From assembly GCA_025201365.1 (NCBI GenBank), contig JAIXMF010000030.1, positions 1 through 64,000 on the forward strand: a stretch of 64,000 nucleotides of DNA. The letters run 5' to 3'. This stretch comes from Syncephalis plumigaleata (taxonomy: Eukaryota > Zoopagomycota > Zoopagomycetes > Zoopagales > Piptocephalidaceae). The notes under the pieces were generated by a model that was not told the origin of the DNA, did no database searches, and saw nothing but the letters and a program-made list of their open reading frames with translations. This document shows, one piece after another, positions 12,697-25,500 of this stretch (positions within the stretch are counted from its first letter, which is position 1; every line of letters begins with the position of its first letter). The position numbers and the translations under genes were made by a program.

Positions 12697-14080
12697 TTAT
12701 AGGTTACGCATAGGTGTCATACCAAGATGCGTAAAGATTACTGATCTATCCGTGGTAGATAGACTAGATTGCAGTTGATCCGGTAGCGTTGTCTCCTTTG
12801 CTTGTCCTTCATCCCTATAGAATAATAGAGTTACCATTGTATTCCATGCTACTACTCCCCTCTCCTCCTTCCCATGGTAGATGGCATGGTTGTCAGGGAA
12901 TAATAACGCAACTCTTACCATACAATAGTGGAGGCTTTCTCCTCTAATAAACGCTCGCAGGTGGCCCAACTGAAACGAACGATGCCAGGAAATCCGAATA
13001 CAGGATCGATATGACTATTTAACCATTTTACTGTATTGGGATCTATTATTAATGAGATAATTAAGCAAGTTAGGGTAATCTATTTTGTTGCTAGTCAATG
13101 CCAATATTAGACTAACTAACCCGAAGAATAGCCTGAACCGAATTCACGAGATATAATTGCATCTGCACCTGGTTCGTCGAAGGTCCATTGTTTAATAACA
13201 GCATCGCGTGTTACCTGATTACTCGAATTAATACATCTCTCTCTCTGCAGCATTAAAGCATTACTACCTTGGCACAAATACTTGCAGCTGACACGATAGG
13301 ATAGAGACTATCGGCCTTTTTGGCCACGGTAATCTTGATATGTGGAAATAGCTGGGATAACTTGGCCTGATAGCTTTCAGGTGGTCCAACTGTATCAATA
13401 TAAACCTGCAATGGATTGAATAAATATATACGAATATATACAAATATGTATATATGTGTGTGTGCCACATCTGTAGACAACTAGATTACCTCTTTGATAT
13501 TGACATTAGCAGCCAATGCTTCTCGTAATAATTGTATCGTTGTATCGTGTGCAATACTATTGAGATTATACTTGTTCCTAGATATTTACTATTAGTTATA
13601 GTGACTATTCCTATTATCTTTATAGTTCAAATGGTATCCCACCGACGTAGCATCCATTGCGAGAGATCTTGCGGCGACAATACACGTACTCCCCATCCGA
13701 TATAGTCTCGATTTTGACAAATAATATCTAATAAGTTATCACGCGCCTTTTCATTCAAGGTTTTTGAGTCTGTACATGTTCGTTAATAACATCGACAGCA
13801 TCAATAATCTAGCATAGCCTACCAGCAAATCCTAGTGATCCTAGATCATTGCTTCGCTCTATCGGACAGTAACATATACTATACACCATAGGTCCTAGTA
13901 TAACCGACAAGTGAGTCAGTCAAGTAGCGCGTGATAATACAGTCGCGAGATCTTACCAAGTACCGGACCACGCCCTGCTTCGTCAACACCAAGTAAACAC
14001 GGTTGCTGATTAGCACATTCTTTAGGTATTTCCGTATGATACGTGTATGAACGCGTTAGCGGTCCTGGTTGAGTTGCCAT
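12697..14080 (-). CDS. RNASEH2A: Ribonuclease H2 catalytic subunit A
   Basis: Cuts RNA in RNA-DNA hybrids and removes single ribonucleotides from DNA in the nucleus. The ATG at 14080 opens [19 protein letters not shown], followed by the RNase HII signature [17 protein letters not shown] across an intron; its Asp and Glu are two of the metal ligands. Later exons encode [79 protein letters not shown] (after another intron), [19 protein letters not shown] and [16 protein letters not shown]. The short C-terminal tail ends MTPMRNL. About eight short exons are needed. Eukaryotic family length and order are kept throughout, so it looks functional. It is divergent from the gene at 14296. Confidence 0.92.
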
Positions 14081-14295
14081 ACCAATATCGAATAAGAAGG
14101 ACAGGGATTAAATAGCGCCAGTGTATGTTTTTTTGTAAAATCATATTTTTAACTACTATTATGAGCATCATGAATATCCACTTCCCTTACTCTCTCTTTC
14201 CTTCACTCTCTCACTCTCGCTCACTCTCGCTCACCCCTTTACGCGTTAACCTATTATAACTTTGTATACTGTCGCTATTATCGCCTAATACAAGT
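14081..14295. promoter_or_regulatory. Bidirectional promoter between RNASEH2A and a beta-propeller gene
   Basis: A 215-bp gap separates two divergent start codons. It holds a poly-T run and a long pyrimidine tract (CTCTC/CACTCTCGCT repeats, about 14180-14235). Similar CT tracts precede other starts in this window, such as the beta-lyase gene at 40877. Confidence 0.5.
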
Positions 14296-15954
14296 ATGGA
14301 TGGTGGCAGTTCAATAGAAGAGAAGACCGTAGAGTCACCAGTAGTTATAGAAATGCGTTGTCGTCAACTAATGTCGGTAATGGACGCGGCATTGGCCAAT
14401 GCACTGAAAGAATTACCTATACGCGCACCACACAACTCATATAGTCCCATGGAGGTGGAGCATACGACACCGTTGTTGGATATACACAAGATCAAGAGTA
14501 TATCATTGCCATACATTCCAAGTTGGTCAGGTGCGGCATACTGGCTTGGAGACGCGCCACGTCTACTTGTAGGCCAGCGTGGTCACTTGCAATTGTTTGA
14601 TATTGCACTAAAGGTTAGACATCGCGTTGACCAAGTAGCATCAGCATAGTTTAACACACGCTTACTTAGGAGGAAGATCATATGGAGCTAATCAATGAGA
14701 TTCCCGTATCAGGTGGATTCGGTACGATGGATGCACTTGGTGGGCTTTCTCTAGCACTCGGCTACACTTCCGGTCGAGTAGATATCATTGATCCATGGGG
14801 ACACCGGGTTTATCGTACATTACTTGGATCATCGATCAAGAGTATAGTATTAGGAATGGAGGAACATGGTAAATGTCATTGCTGTACCATTAGAAGACGA
14901 TGTTTATTTAACTTGTTAGCTATGTTGTCATTATTACAGATCCCATTTGTATTGTTGGTCAACAATCGGGCAATCTAGTTGGATTAGTTCGAGGTGAGAT
15001 ACAATGGTGTATTGATACAGCAGACTACATTCATAGGTGTCAACAGGTAAGAAGTGGACGTGTCAATAGATTGTCAGATGGCGTATACTAATAACTACAA
15101 TTACTACTACAATAATCACGTAGATTCATCCTAATACATACGTCAAATCACGACATAATGGTATAATGGCCATGACATCGGTTACATTGCCACCAAGTGA
15201 TGATAGTACCCCGTCAATCAATGCTAATTGCCAATGGTTGGTCAGTTCGGATGTCATACCTAATATGTTGGCTGGTCTACACGCTGGACGTATTACTTGT
15301 ATGATAGCTACACCAGCACGCGTTAATACGGTAAATTACTGTGTAATGGAATGCAAATCTATTAAGTTCAGCATGACTAAATATCAAGTGTTATTAGATG
15401 GCCACTGGTTATTTTGACGCGTCATTTGTTGCTACTCAACCGCCATATGATCAAGTTGTTATTGGCTGCGAGGATGGTGGCATTTATCTTGTAGACTTAA
15501 CAATGTTATCTAGAAATGAAGCGGTAAGTTGCTATGTAGCTAGTTTAGTTTGCTATTTGAGTTATTTATGCAAATCTATAGCAATACAGTAAAATAGCTC
15601 AATTTGCACAACCTATTCGTCAAGTGGTAGCCATGCCGTTAACTACGCAGCATTCCAACTCGACCATGGCTATTGTTTGTATTACTACGACCAATACACT
15701 AATGCTAATTCGTGATGGCAAGGTATGCTATCATAGATGACATATTTTTTGTACTAGTTACTAATAGTAGAGTATAGATTCATTGCAAGTTAGAGACTAT
15801 CGATTGGATCGACTATATTGGTGTTCCAGTTAGAGCACATCATTGGCATCGACGTGATAATGAGACAGATGAAGATACAAACAATGTATTGGCAATAACT
15901 ACAGCCAACGGAGATGTAGGCTGGTATCGTGTTGTTGCTTTAGAATCAACATAG
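14296..15954 (+). CDS. Beta-propeller-like protein of unknown function
   Basis: About seven exons starting MDGGSSIEEKTVES and ending GWYRVVALEST. Repeating blade-like segments are visible: RLLVGQRGHLQLFDIAL, SLALGYTSGRVDIIDPWG, ICIVGQQSGNLVGLVRGE, DQVVIGCEDGGIYLVDL, MAIVCITTTNTLMLIRDGK and NVLAITTANGDVGWYRV. Each has the pattern hydrophobic strand, G-x-x-x-G turn, hydrophobic strand. That is how WD40- or FG-GAP-like propellers look, but no WD signature is clear. The pattern recalls KICSTOR/ITFG2- or BBS-type propellers; I would not assign it. It is probably a scaffold in a complex. It has no signal peptide or membrane span. Confidence 0.65.
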
Positions 15955-16544
15955 TAGCTGCATGAATGGATACAAGATTCATGATAAGCTGTCTGTACTA
16001 GAGGGCCATTTTTATTTGTTAGAGAAAAGTGTCATTCAAAAATAAACCAATATTTTATTCAAAACATTGTATTTGTGGCGAACTACTGAGTTCGTGTAGA
16101 ATTGTGTTGACGAGGTCAACCCGTAACCGTGGGGTTCAGTGAATCACTTAGGCCCAACAGTTCTATATCCACAAATGTAATAAATGTTAAGAAAATAAGA
16201 GGGGAAAATATCTTTATTTAATGAGTTTTTAGAACGAATATAACTGAAGGAATCAGGAAAATAGAAAAGAGGAAAAGTAGGATCAGGGCTATTACTTTGC
16301 TACAACTAGAGCTCTGCAGTAACTCTTTTTATAGCTGCAAGAAGGTAAGATATATTATGCATAAACACTTAGGTGGGACAGAGTAGACGACTCAGGTGAC
16401 ATAATTATGATGGGTACATCTCACATCATCACAGTATTGTACAATTTGCTTCTTGTTCCGTTTTACCACATTCCTCTCTTTTAACTACGCGACTATTAGC
16501 CAAATATTCACTCATCTGCTTATACACACACGCGCACTCACACC
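15955..16544. other. Intergenic region, no gene seen
   Basis: 3' end of the propeller gene (AATAAA at about 16042) and promoter of the U2A' gene. I see no open frame of interest and no tRNA-like cloverleaf. Confidence 0.4.
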
Positions 16545-17559
16545 ATGAGACTGACCGCCGACTTGATAGCTGATTCGCCGTCATTTATGAATGCAGTTCA
16601 CGATCGTGAACTCGATCTACGCAGTATCCTTTTGACTAGTGCATGATCAATATGCATACTTTTATAGGCACTTCAATACTAGTTATATACACATTTAACT
16701 CTTATGCCTTGTAGATAATAAGCTTCAGGCAATCGAGAATCTGGGTGCTTCAAAGGTAGTAATGCAGTGGTGTAATGACAGCGTAATAGTTGCTTATCAT
16801 ACGTGTGTATCTGCATAGGATCAACATGATACTATAGATTTGACCAATAATGATATTCGTATATTGCACAACTTTCCGAGATTATTGCGTTTACAAACGC
16901 TCATTTGCTGTAATAACCGTATAAACAAGATTGCCAGCGAGATTGGCGAGCAACTACCCAACCTGCAAACACTCGTTCTGACCAATAATGCACTAGCCGA
17001 TCTAAGCGATCTAGCCAGTTTACACGATGTAAAACAACTAACACATATCGTATTACTGGATAATCCGGTCATTAGACGTGATCATTATCGTGAGTTTCTT
17101 ATTTGGAGGTGTCCAACACTTCGTGTGATTGATTTCCAACGCATCCGTGATAAGGTAAGCTACATTACAATGATATTATACGTAGAAATAACGAATGACA
17201 TGTAGGAACGTGTGGCAGCCAAGAAACTATTCGAGACGACGGAAGGTGAACTGACCTCGTTGGCAAAATCAATTATTGAACCAAAGTCGACGAATGTATT
17301 TACTCCGGGAGAGGGTGTAGGTGGTGTTGCAGGCAGTTCTACGACAGCAGGCGGTTCAGTACCCAGCATTGGACTTAGTGCTGAAGATCAAGCCAAAATT
17401 AGGGCAAGTATACTATATAGATACTAGCATATAGCACGTTTATTGACTAATATGCATCTACAGGAAGCAATCAAGAATGCAAAGAGTCTTGATGAAGTGG
17501 CAAATCTTGAACGAATGCTACGAGCAGGTCATGTTCCAGGTGCACAAAAACAAGCGTAA
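16545..17559 (+). CDS. LEA1: U2 snRNP protein A' (LRR splicing factor)
   Basis: Binds U2B'' and stem-loop IV of U2 snRNA in the spliceosome. The start MRLTADLIADSPSF and RELDLRNNKLQAIENLGAS match the family N-terminus. Leucine-rich repeats follow (DLTNNDIRILHNFPRL, LQTLICCNNRINKI, LQTLVLTNNALADLSDL, HIVLLDNPVIRRDHYR). The LRR cap is LRVIDFQRIRDKERVAAKKL. The C-terminus includes FTPGEG and the conserved EAIKNAKSLDEVANLERML helix. Total length ~250 residues is normal. The first intron has a GTATCC donor, weaker than its neighbours. The human name is SNRPA1. Confidence 0.93.
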
Positions 17560-18079
17560 ACAACAAATATACATAAGTTACAAGATGGTACAATAGTGTG
17601 TATTCCGTTGATAATGTTCATTTCTTTTAATAAACAGTAGCAGCATTATCAGCAGTAATATGGCAACGGAGTTACGCAAAATAGAACACGTGATATAATG
17701 GAAATATGTAAACAACTAAACAGACTATATCCACATCCATTACACGTTCATTTTCTCCCTTATTTCTTTCTCTCATTTACCTTTGATTTATTGCTCTATT
17801 TATATTTCTTCGTACATCGTGCTATTGATTCATACGTGTTCACTAGTATCTTCCGTGAATCTCGTTTATCTACGCAATTTGTAAGCGTATTATACTTATT
17901 GTTGACTACCATCAGCATATACGCGTTTTAGTTGAGCGTGTCTGTGTCGTGTGTATGCCAGTTTAATCGTCATAAGCATATAACCAATTCGGTGTACTAG
18001 AACGTATACCCTTCTGACTAAGACTATTCTATTGAACCACCTTGTACGTTCGTGTGTTGTCCACTGATCTGTAAGCAAT
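17560..18079. other. Intergenic region, no gene seen
   Basis: AT-rich spacer between U2A' and CENP-C. AATAAA lies at about 17630. The open frame at 17698-17931 is a phenylalanine/leucine-rich run without coding support. Confidence 0.4.
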
Positions 18080-20491
18080 ATGCAACGCGAAGGACGTCGT
18101 CGATCTACACGCTACACAGCGGTTGGTGAGCGTGGTCGGTAAGTAGTGCAATACGCGATAACTACCCCATCTATTATTGATTGATCCCTCCCTCTCTTTC
18201 TATCTGTTTGTTATTAGACGCACTGGTATTGATGCAGTTGCTGGTATGTCTCATAATAACAATGATGATGATACCGTTCGTATTGGTGAATACTTCAACA
18301 AAATGGAGAATAATCAGCCATTCATGAACGAGCCCAATGACTTTCCTGATGATTTCCGAATTGAAAGTACGTGTCATTCAGTGTACTAGTAGCTTCTATT
18401 ACTAATATCAACTATGTAAACACTAATTAGATGACAGCAACACGTCCCTTATGTCGTTGTCATCGTCTAATGATGGTCATAATGTATCTAAATCCGCATC
18501 ACTATCGACTATTTCCAGTTCACACTCGAAATCCATAAATTATGATCCATTATCGGCATTACTTAGTGCATCGATACAGCTGCTATCAGCGAATGGTTCC
18601 ATGCAGAATAATCCGGAGACATCATTCCACTCTGATGAAACTAATAATGAAAAGAGTGACCATCAAGAACAGGTACTTTTATCGGATGAAATGGATCAAC
18701 ATTCACCAATGGAGAATGCATCACCTGATGGTACGTTACTCTTGATCCAGGCTAATCTAATTGATATTGACTACATGATTATATAATAGATAAGTCAATG
18801 GAAACACCTAAATCTGTAAAGCCACCAACTAGGCAAATCAGACCATTATTTGCACGTTTTATGAAGGCAAAGATGACACCAGCTGTAGAACTAGTGCAAG
18901 ATAATCTTGACGAGAACATTGATCATGTTGATAATAACGATCATGATGCTGACAACAATAGCAACAATAGTATTGATGATGGTGGTGGTGATGCTGATGA
19001 CAATTCTCCTTTCATTGATCATATGTCCTACACTTCATCAACGCCATTACCTGCTCGATCATCATCATATCAAGCATTGGAGCACTCGCCCATTATTAAT
19101 GATCTGAATGAGATTGCCTCTCCATCATTGCCGAATATATCCGATGAAGTAGAGGGTAAGCACTTTTATGATTATTACGATTATTATATTTGCCTAACAT
19201 TTACATTAATTAATTAGTGTACGACGATGAACAATTGTTAGAAGATGATGATTATGACAATGATGATGAGGTGCCGAGTAAGGGAAAGGAACCCATGATC
19301 TACAACAATCATGATATGGATATTTATGATGATCAAAGTGATCATGCCGAGAATGCCATACCAACTGAAGCAGAGAATATACCATTGACTATGGATTACT
19401 CATTCAATGATAATCATAATCATAATCATAATCATGATCTTGATGACAATGATTATCATGTTCACAACAATAGTAATAATGATGATGGTGGCGGTGATAC
19501 GACTAATGAATTTGGAGACAGTATACAACCCAGAGGACCGGCTATTATTCCTATTGATACTAATGGAAATGGCAAAGTTGGTAGGATTCAAACGAACACT
19601 GGAGGTAGGTCAATTCGTAGATATGTAAGCATGACATTTACACTAATTCAACAACAATACTAGTACGTCGTAGCACGCGTCGTCGTATTCCACCACTCGC
19701 TTATTGGCGTAATGAACGTCAAATATTGAGTATGGGCGTAGTTAGTAAGTAATTATGGTATATAAATACACACTAATCAAATAGATACTAATAATACGAG
19801 TATTAGATGGACAAAAGGTAGCAGGTGTGGCGGGTGTTGTCCGAGTACCAGAGTCACCGGTCACTCGTTTAAGATCGCAAAAGAAGAAGACTATATCGCG
19901 TACCATAGTACAGAAGAAACTGAAGAAAGCCGGACTAAAAGTGTCCGAGAATCCCGAGATAGAAGTTATACAAGACAATGAGATTACAGTTAAAAGTACG
20001 TGTTCATTGTATTATCCAGTGTCAACTATTACTTATTATTACTTATTGCTACCCTTTATAGAATTGCTATATATTGGCAATATACCTAAAGTTAAAAAGA
20101 CTGACACTGGCTTCTATCATCATCAAACGTTCACTCATAATAATATGAATTGCGGCATTATCGAATTGGCACCTAATGGCGAGAAACCCAATCGTAATTC
20201 CGGTGATAGTACTTATGTAAGTAGACATTGCTAATATACAAGTAACCAATAGCTAATGCAATACGCTATTAGACGTTCTCTGTCACGCAAGGTACTTGTC
20301 AAATCACTATCCATCAAACAACACTCGTACTATGTAAGGGTGATCAAGTTATGGTACCCAAAGGTAACTAGTTACTAGTAAACACCTGGTTATTATATTG
20401 TACTCATACTTACCATTCTATAGGTAATCAGTATCAAATCAAGAATGTATCACGGGGACGCTGTCAGCTTTTCTACGCAAAGACCCAATAG
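18080..20491 (+). CDS. MIF2: Inner kinetochore protein CENP-C / Mif2
   Basis: About nine short exons starting MQREGRRRSTRYTAVGERG. The N-terminal RRTGIDAVAG followed by IGEYFNKMEN resembles the Mif2 N-terminal Mis12-binding block. A long acidic, Asn/Asp/His-rich disordered middle (18430-19600) carries simple repeats. The CENP-C signature RRSTRRRIPPLAYWRNERQI is encoded at about 19665-19740; in known proteins this motif contacts the CENP-A nucleosome. The C-terminus is a cupin dimerisation domain (TDTGFYHHQTFTHNNMNCG, TCQITIHQTTLVLCKGDQV, NQYQIKNVSRGRCQLFY). All diagnostic parts are present, so the gene looks intact. Its presence implies CENP-A-based centromeres. Confidence 0.9.
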
Positions 20492-22598
20492 AAAGAGTAA
20501 TATTATGAGTAGATCTCGACTGAATCGCGAGGCATGCATGACATTGTGACATATCGCGTAGAAAGGAATGTCGTGTAGATAGACCGAGTTTTTTTGTTTG
20601 TTACTTGTTCGTGCCATCAGGCTATTTTATGATATTCCTCATCATACTGTATTACATTTGCACTATACCACACATTCTACTTTACAATGATGATTAAGTA
20701 ATAATAAATCAAAGTATTTATCCTAGTAACTCTGTTACAGCAATGTTCCATGATGAATACACAGATATTTACTATTTACTGCTTATTATTATTATTATGA
20801 ATGATGATATATACCGACGAGATGGTCATCACCGAAGCATGGCTCGTCGTTAAACGAGTCTATTCGGCGAGGTTTTACGTTCGCAGGCTGCACACTCCTC
20901 TCCATGAAGAAGCGAAGCGTACATTGATCTTGAGTCTGCGTTTGGTCCAGCATCCACAGAAGAAAAGAGATGCGGGAAATTCCGAATCGCAGCTCGTATA
21001 ATTTTGAGACAAAGAACTCATCGACGATTGGCCCACTACATCGAGTGGAGCATGCCATCTCGACGTGAATGACAAAGTATGGGATTGATGTATATGAGTG
21101 TGTATGATTATTACGAGATGGTAGTAAACAGAAACAACATGGGTGTATCCCTAGTTGTTTATCTCTTTCTTTTTTTCTATTAATACAACATACTATTTGT
21201 ATATCTTTCATTCCTCAATGTATCCTCTTTCTTTTCAACTCTTCTCGTCGTTGTCTTCTCTAATCCAGTATCGCTTCTAATAATATGTAATGTACGTTAT
21301 CCGTTGTGTATTGCTTGTAGTACTATCTGGTTGGCACATACATACACACATACAGATATATATGTATATATATGACGACATGACGAGACATATCTCTGGT
21401 AGTCAGTAGTAGAGAGCAAGCTAGTATTACTCGTATTACTTGTTCTGCCAAAACCCGATACATAATATACACTTTAGCGTGTTTGTTGTGTATTTCCTTT
21501 GGTGTTTTGGATGGTGATACTGTAGAAAGGCGTATAACGACATTGATTGTCGTTTCTATCTTCTGATTGTTATTACTTTTTCTTTCTTTTCTATTGCTAT
21601 CCTATTTAATATGTGCATGAATAACTCATACGCTTTTATTACTTGTAGTGTACTATAATGATAATAACATGTAGATAGATATCTGGTTGTTTATTGTAAG
21701 TACGCCGACAACAATGATTATATGATATCATTGAAAGAAAGGAAGCGACAAGATGATGATACTTTTCCTATAAACTAGGCATATAACTTCCTCCACTTTA
21801 TGTGAGATGGGCCAGTGCTGTTTATAATCTCTAAGAAGTACTGATTTCTCTTCCTTCTTTATTCTATCATAATGTTAATAATATACATGATCTAACTTGT
21901 AATGTATTATTATATAGATACTATTCGAATCATCGTGGTATTTGGCTGTTTCTTTCCTATATGGATTACAAAAGGTAAATACTAGAGTGCATGTTATAAT
22001 ATTATATTGGCAAAATGATTAGTATGTGTATTTTATAATCTGTCAATCCACTGAAATAACTCATGTTGACAACGATCACTATATTGGAATGATTGCCTCT
22101 ATTGCATTAAGCAATTACTATTATTACTATTATAATAATCTAACTCTATTATGTTTATTAGGTAGGCAATCCATGTAACAAGCATTATTGTATAATAATT
22201 GAATAAATAAATACATTTAGTTAACATTATCATAATCTATTCTACTTGTTCAGTTGTACTAGAATGTTCACTATTACATTCAATCTTTATCTATTAGCCT
22301 TATCAGTACATGATAGTCTAGAACCTTCTAATAATAATGATATCTCATTACATCATAGCGTAAAGTAGGTGAATGGGCGAGTGAATGAGTGCGTAGTCAA
22401 CTTATCTTATTAGTGTGACTGACTGAAAAAAGGTGAATACGTGTGTGTTAGTTGACACAGTATCATATATATCATATCGTCTAATATCATTGCTATGACG
22501 CGCTAACGTGTTACAAGCCATTCTACTTCTACTTCCTATCGTCATTTGTTCGTCCTGTTTCTATTTGTATTTCGTATTCATTTTCACTTTCATTTACA
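20492..22598. other. 2.1-kb intergenic region upstream of trehalose synthase subunit
   Basis: Mostly AT-rich with TATATA runs (21355-21375), T-rich stretches and many TAATAAT patches. The only stretch with balanced composition is about 20815-21070 (see the minus-strand frame there). A CT/T-rich leader precedes the ATG at 22599. It could hold a regulatory region or a non-coding transcript; nothing more can be supported. Confidence 0.4.
20795..21058 (-). CDS. Doubtful short open frame in a GC-richer island
   Basis: An 87-residue frame with an ATG start (MACSTRCSGPIVDEFF) in a locally less AT-rich patch of an otherwise AT-rich intergenic region. Two other frames are also open over much of the same stretch. 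No family is recognised. It could be an exon of an unannotated gene or chance. Confidence 0.15.
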   Translation of the reverse strand: MACSTRCSGPIVDEFFVSKLYELRFGISRISFLLWMLDQTQTQDQCTLRFFMERSVQPANVKPRRIDSFNDEPCFGDDHLVGIYHHS

Positions 22599-25500
22599 AT
22601 GTCACTCACTAACGGTAACCTGATAGTCGTTTCTCTCTTCTTGCCCGTAACTATACGGGTTAAGGAGACCGACAACAACAATGACCTGCCACCGCTCAAG
22701 ACTTACGTGTCGGAAACTGATCGAACACCACGAGAGCATATGCAAATCAATACGCAACGAGATCCACGAGAGGAAACAGAGATTGGTGCCACTTCACCAG
22801 GAATCCCCGATGAGAAAGAAACTCCGTTGGCATTTCGTCGTACTAAAAGCAGTACCACGCATGCTGCTGCTAGTCCTGCTACGACCAGTGCTTCTAGTGC
22901 TTCTAATGCTGCTGCTACTCAACATGCTAGAGACCATGCTACGTCAGACTCGTTTGATCGGCGGTCACATCGATTATCGAGTATTACCTCGTCGTCTACA
23001 GCACTTCCACGTCCATTGAGAGAAGTGGCCGATAGACCCTCCACGCCTACTCGTCCAATAATACCGGCTAAAAAGGATTTACTCCAGTATTTGCCTACTT
23101 CGCCTGAACTGCATGCCACCACCACTACTACTACCAGCAGCAGCCATACGGGTAACGTGCATAGTTATGGCGATAACCTACGTGGTGTATCCAACAAGCT
23201 GGACTATGAGGATTTGGTGAAACCTGATTTCGTACGCTCTGTATCTTTTGGTAATCTACCACGACCTGCTTATTTCCCGTCTGACACTACATCATCGATC
23301 ATGGAACGTGATGGCACTCGCTATTCAGCTGACATGACGAACAAGGTAGCAACTGCTTCTCTCACGGATAGGGGAGATGATAGGACAGCGACAAGTAGTA
23401 GTACGGCAAGGCGATCTACACTACATCAGCGTGTTCCATCCTCGGCAACGGTAGGCGATCGTACTTTCTCCTTCCATACATCGACCCTACGTAATGGCGG
23501 TCTACATAATGCGCTGTTATCCGCTGCATCCAAATTGCCTCGTCGTACACTGATCGGTACATTAGGTGTGCCGGCCGATCATCTTACAGATAGTGAACGC
23601 AAACAGATCAGTCATGCATTGGCGGAAGACGGCGAGCAAGAGAGAAGATGGGGCACTGTCAAGGTGGTGTGGACAGACTCGGCTCATATGCACGGACATT
23701 ATGATCAATTTTGTAAGCAAGTGTTATGGCCAATGTTCCACTATGTCCTACCGGAATATCCAAAGTCTCAAGGTTGGGAGGCTGATGCATGGCAGAAATG
23801 CCTACAAGTACATGAACAATTTCTTGAAGCAGTACTCGAGGTTTACAAACCAGGCGATATTAGTAAGTACCCTTCTAGTTAGTTAGCGTAGTAATAATTA
23901 ACATGACCCTATTGTCTAATTGAATGATTAGTCTGGATTAACGACTATCATTTGATGTTATTGCCGGCCATGATTCGTGAACGATTGCCCAATGCCAGTA
24001 TTGGTTTCTTCTTACACGTGCCATTCCCCAGTTCGGAAGTGTTCCGGTGTCTACACGGTAATGAATAGATAAAACAAGTGTATATGAATGACAGAGTAAC
24101 TGATAAGCGTATGTGGAATACTACACGTAGTGAGGAAAGAGATACTTCAAGGCCTGTTAGGTGCCAATCTAGTGGGATTCCAAACTTACTCATTTGCACG
24201 TCATTTCCTACAAACATGCACACGTGTATTACGAGTGGAGACTACACCTGCATCAGTAGAATTGGATGATCATCCGGTACAAGTGGGTATTTTCCCCATA
24301 GGTAAGTGGAAATAACCGTTGAAAAGGAAATGCTTGGCATTTAACATGTAGTCTAGGTATTGATGCAATTGCACTTAATACACGTCGGTAAGTGTATATA
24401 TGAAAGCAGTATTGTATACTACCAACATGCTCATTATCATTATTATGATTATAGTAAGCATCCGCAAGTAACAGAGATCGTCAGTGTACTCAAGGAAAGA
24501 TACGCCAATAAAAAGATTATTGTAAGCCGTGATAAACTAGATTATGTCAAGGGTGTTCGACAAAAGTTGATCGGTTTCGAGAAATTCCTCGAAATGTATC
24601 CTGATTGGCGTGGCAAGGTAAGAAAAGAAAGCAAGTAAGCAATAATCATGCTGAACTAATCATCGCTCATTGTCATAGGCTGTATTAATCCAAATTGCTC
24701 TTTCTACCACCGAGCATAACGAAGTGAATGCTCAAGTGTCGGATGTAGTGTCGCGTATCAATTCACGCTACGGTAGTATTGCCTACCAACCGGTGGTTTA
24801 TTTGAGACAGGATATTGCATTTGAACACTATCTCGGTCTACTTACCGCGGCCGATGCATTTATGATTACAAGTATTCGCGAGGGTATGAATCTGACGAGT
24901 CACGAATTCGTTTGTTGTCAGGCCGCCAAACGTAGTCCATTGATCATTAGCGAGGTAATTATAGCGTGTAATCGTCTAGTCAGCAATAGTTAACATGAAT
25001 CCATTCAGTTTGCCGGTACTTATGGTAGTTTCGGCGCGGCTATTCGTATTAATCCATGGGATTACAAGGAAATGGCCGAGGCCATCTACGAGGCACTAGT
25101 CATGGATGAGGAGGAGCGTACAATTCGATGGCAAGAGTTGTACCGACATGTAACGACCAATACCGCGCAATACTGGGTTGAATCGTTTATCGGTGAGGTC
25201 AATCGAACGCATTGCGATTTTAAACGGCGTAAATCGGTTAGAATGCCCCAAATGGCTGATGGTCGTCTACGCGCCGAGTATCTAATGGCTAAGAAACGAC
25301 TGTAAGCAAGATAGAAATAGCATTACACGATAGACGATAGACGATAGACGATTAGCTAACTTATGTCATTGCAAATGTATACAGTATATTCTTGGACTAC
25401 GATGGCACGCTAGCTCCATTCCAGAAAACACCAAACATCTCGTCGCCATTGCCTAAATGCTCGGAGAAGCTACTGGAACGCTTGACGGAAGATCCCAACA

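Noticed and set aside
19400-19628. Isoleucine/methionine-rich frames on both strands
   Set aside because: Shadows of the AAT/CAT/GAT repeats in the acidic middle of CENP-C.
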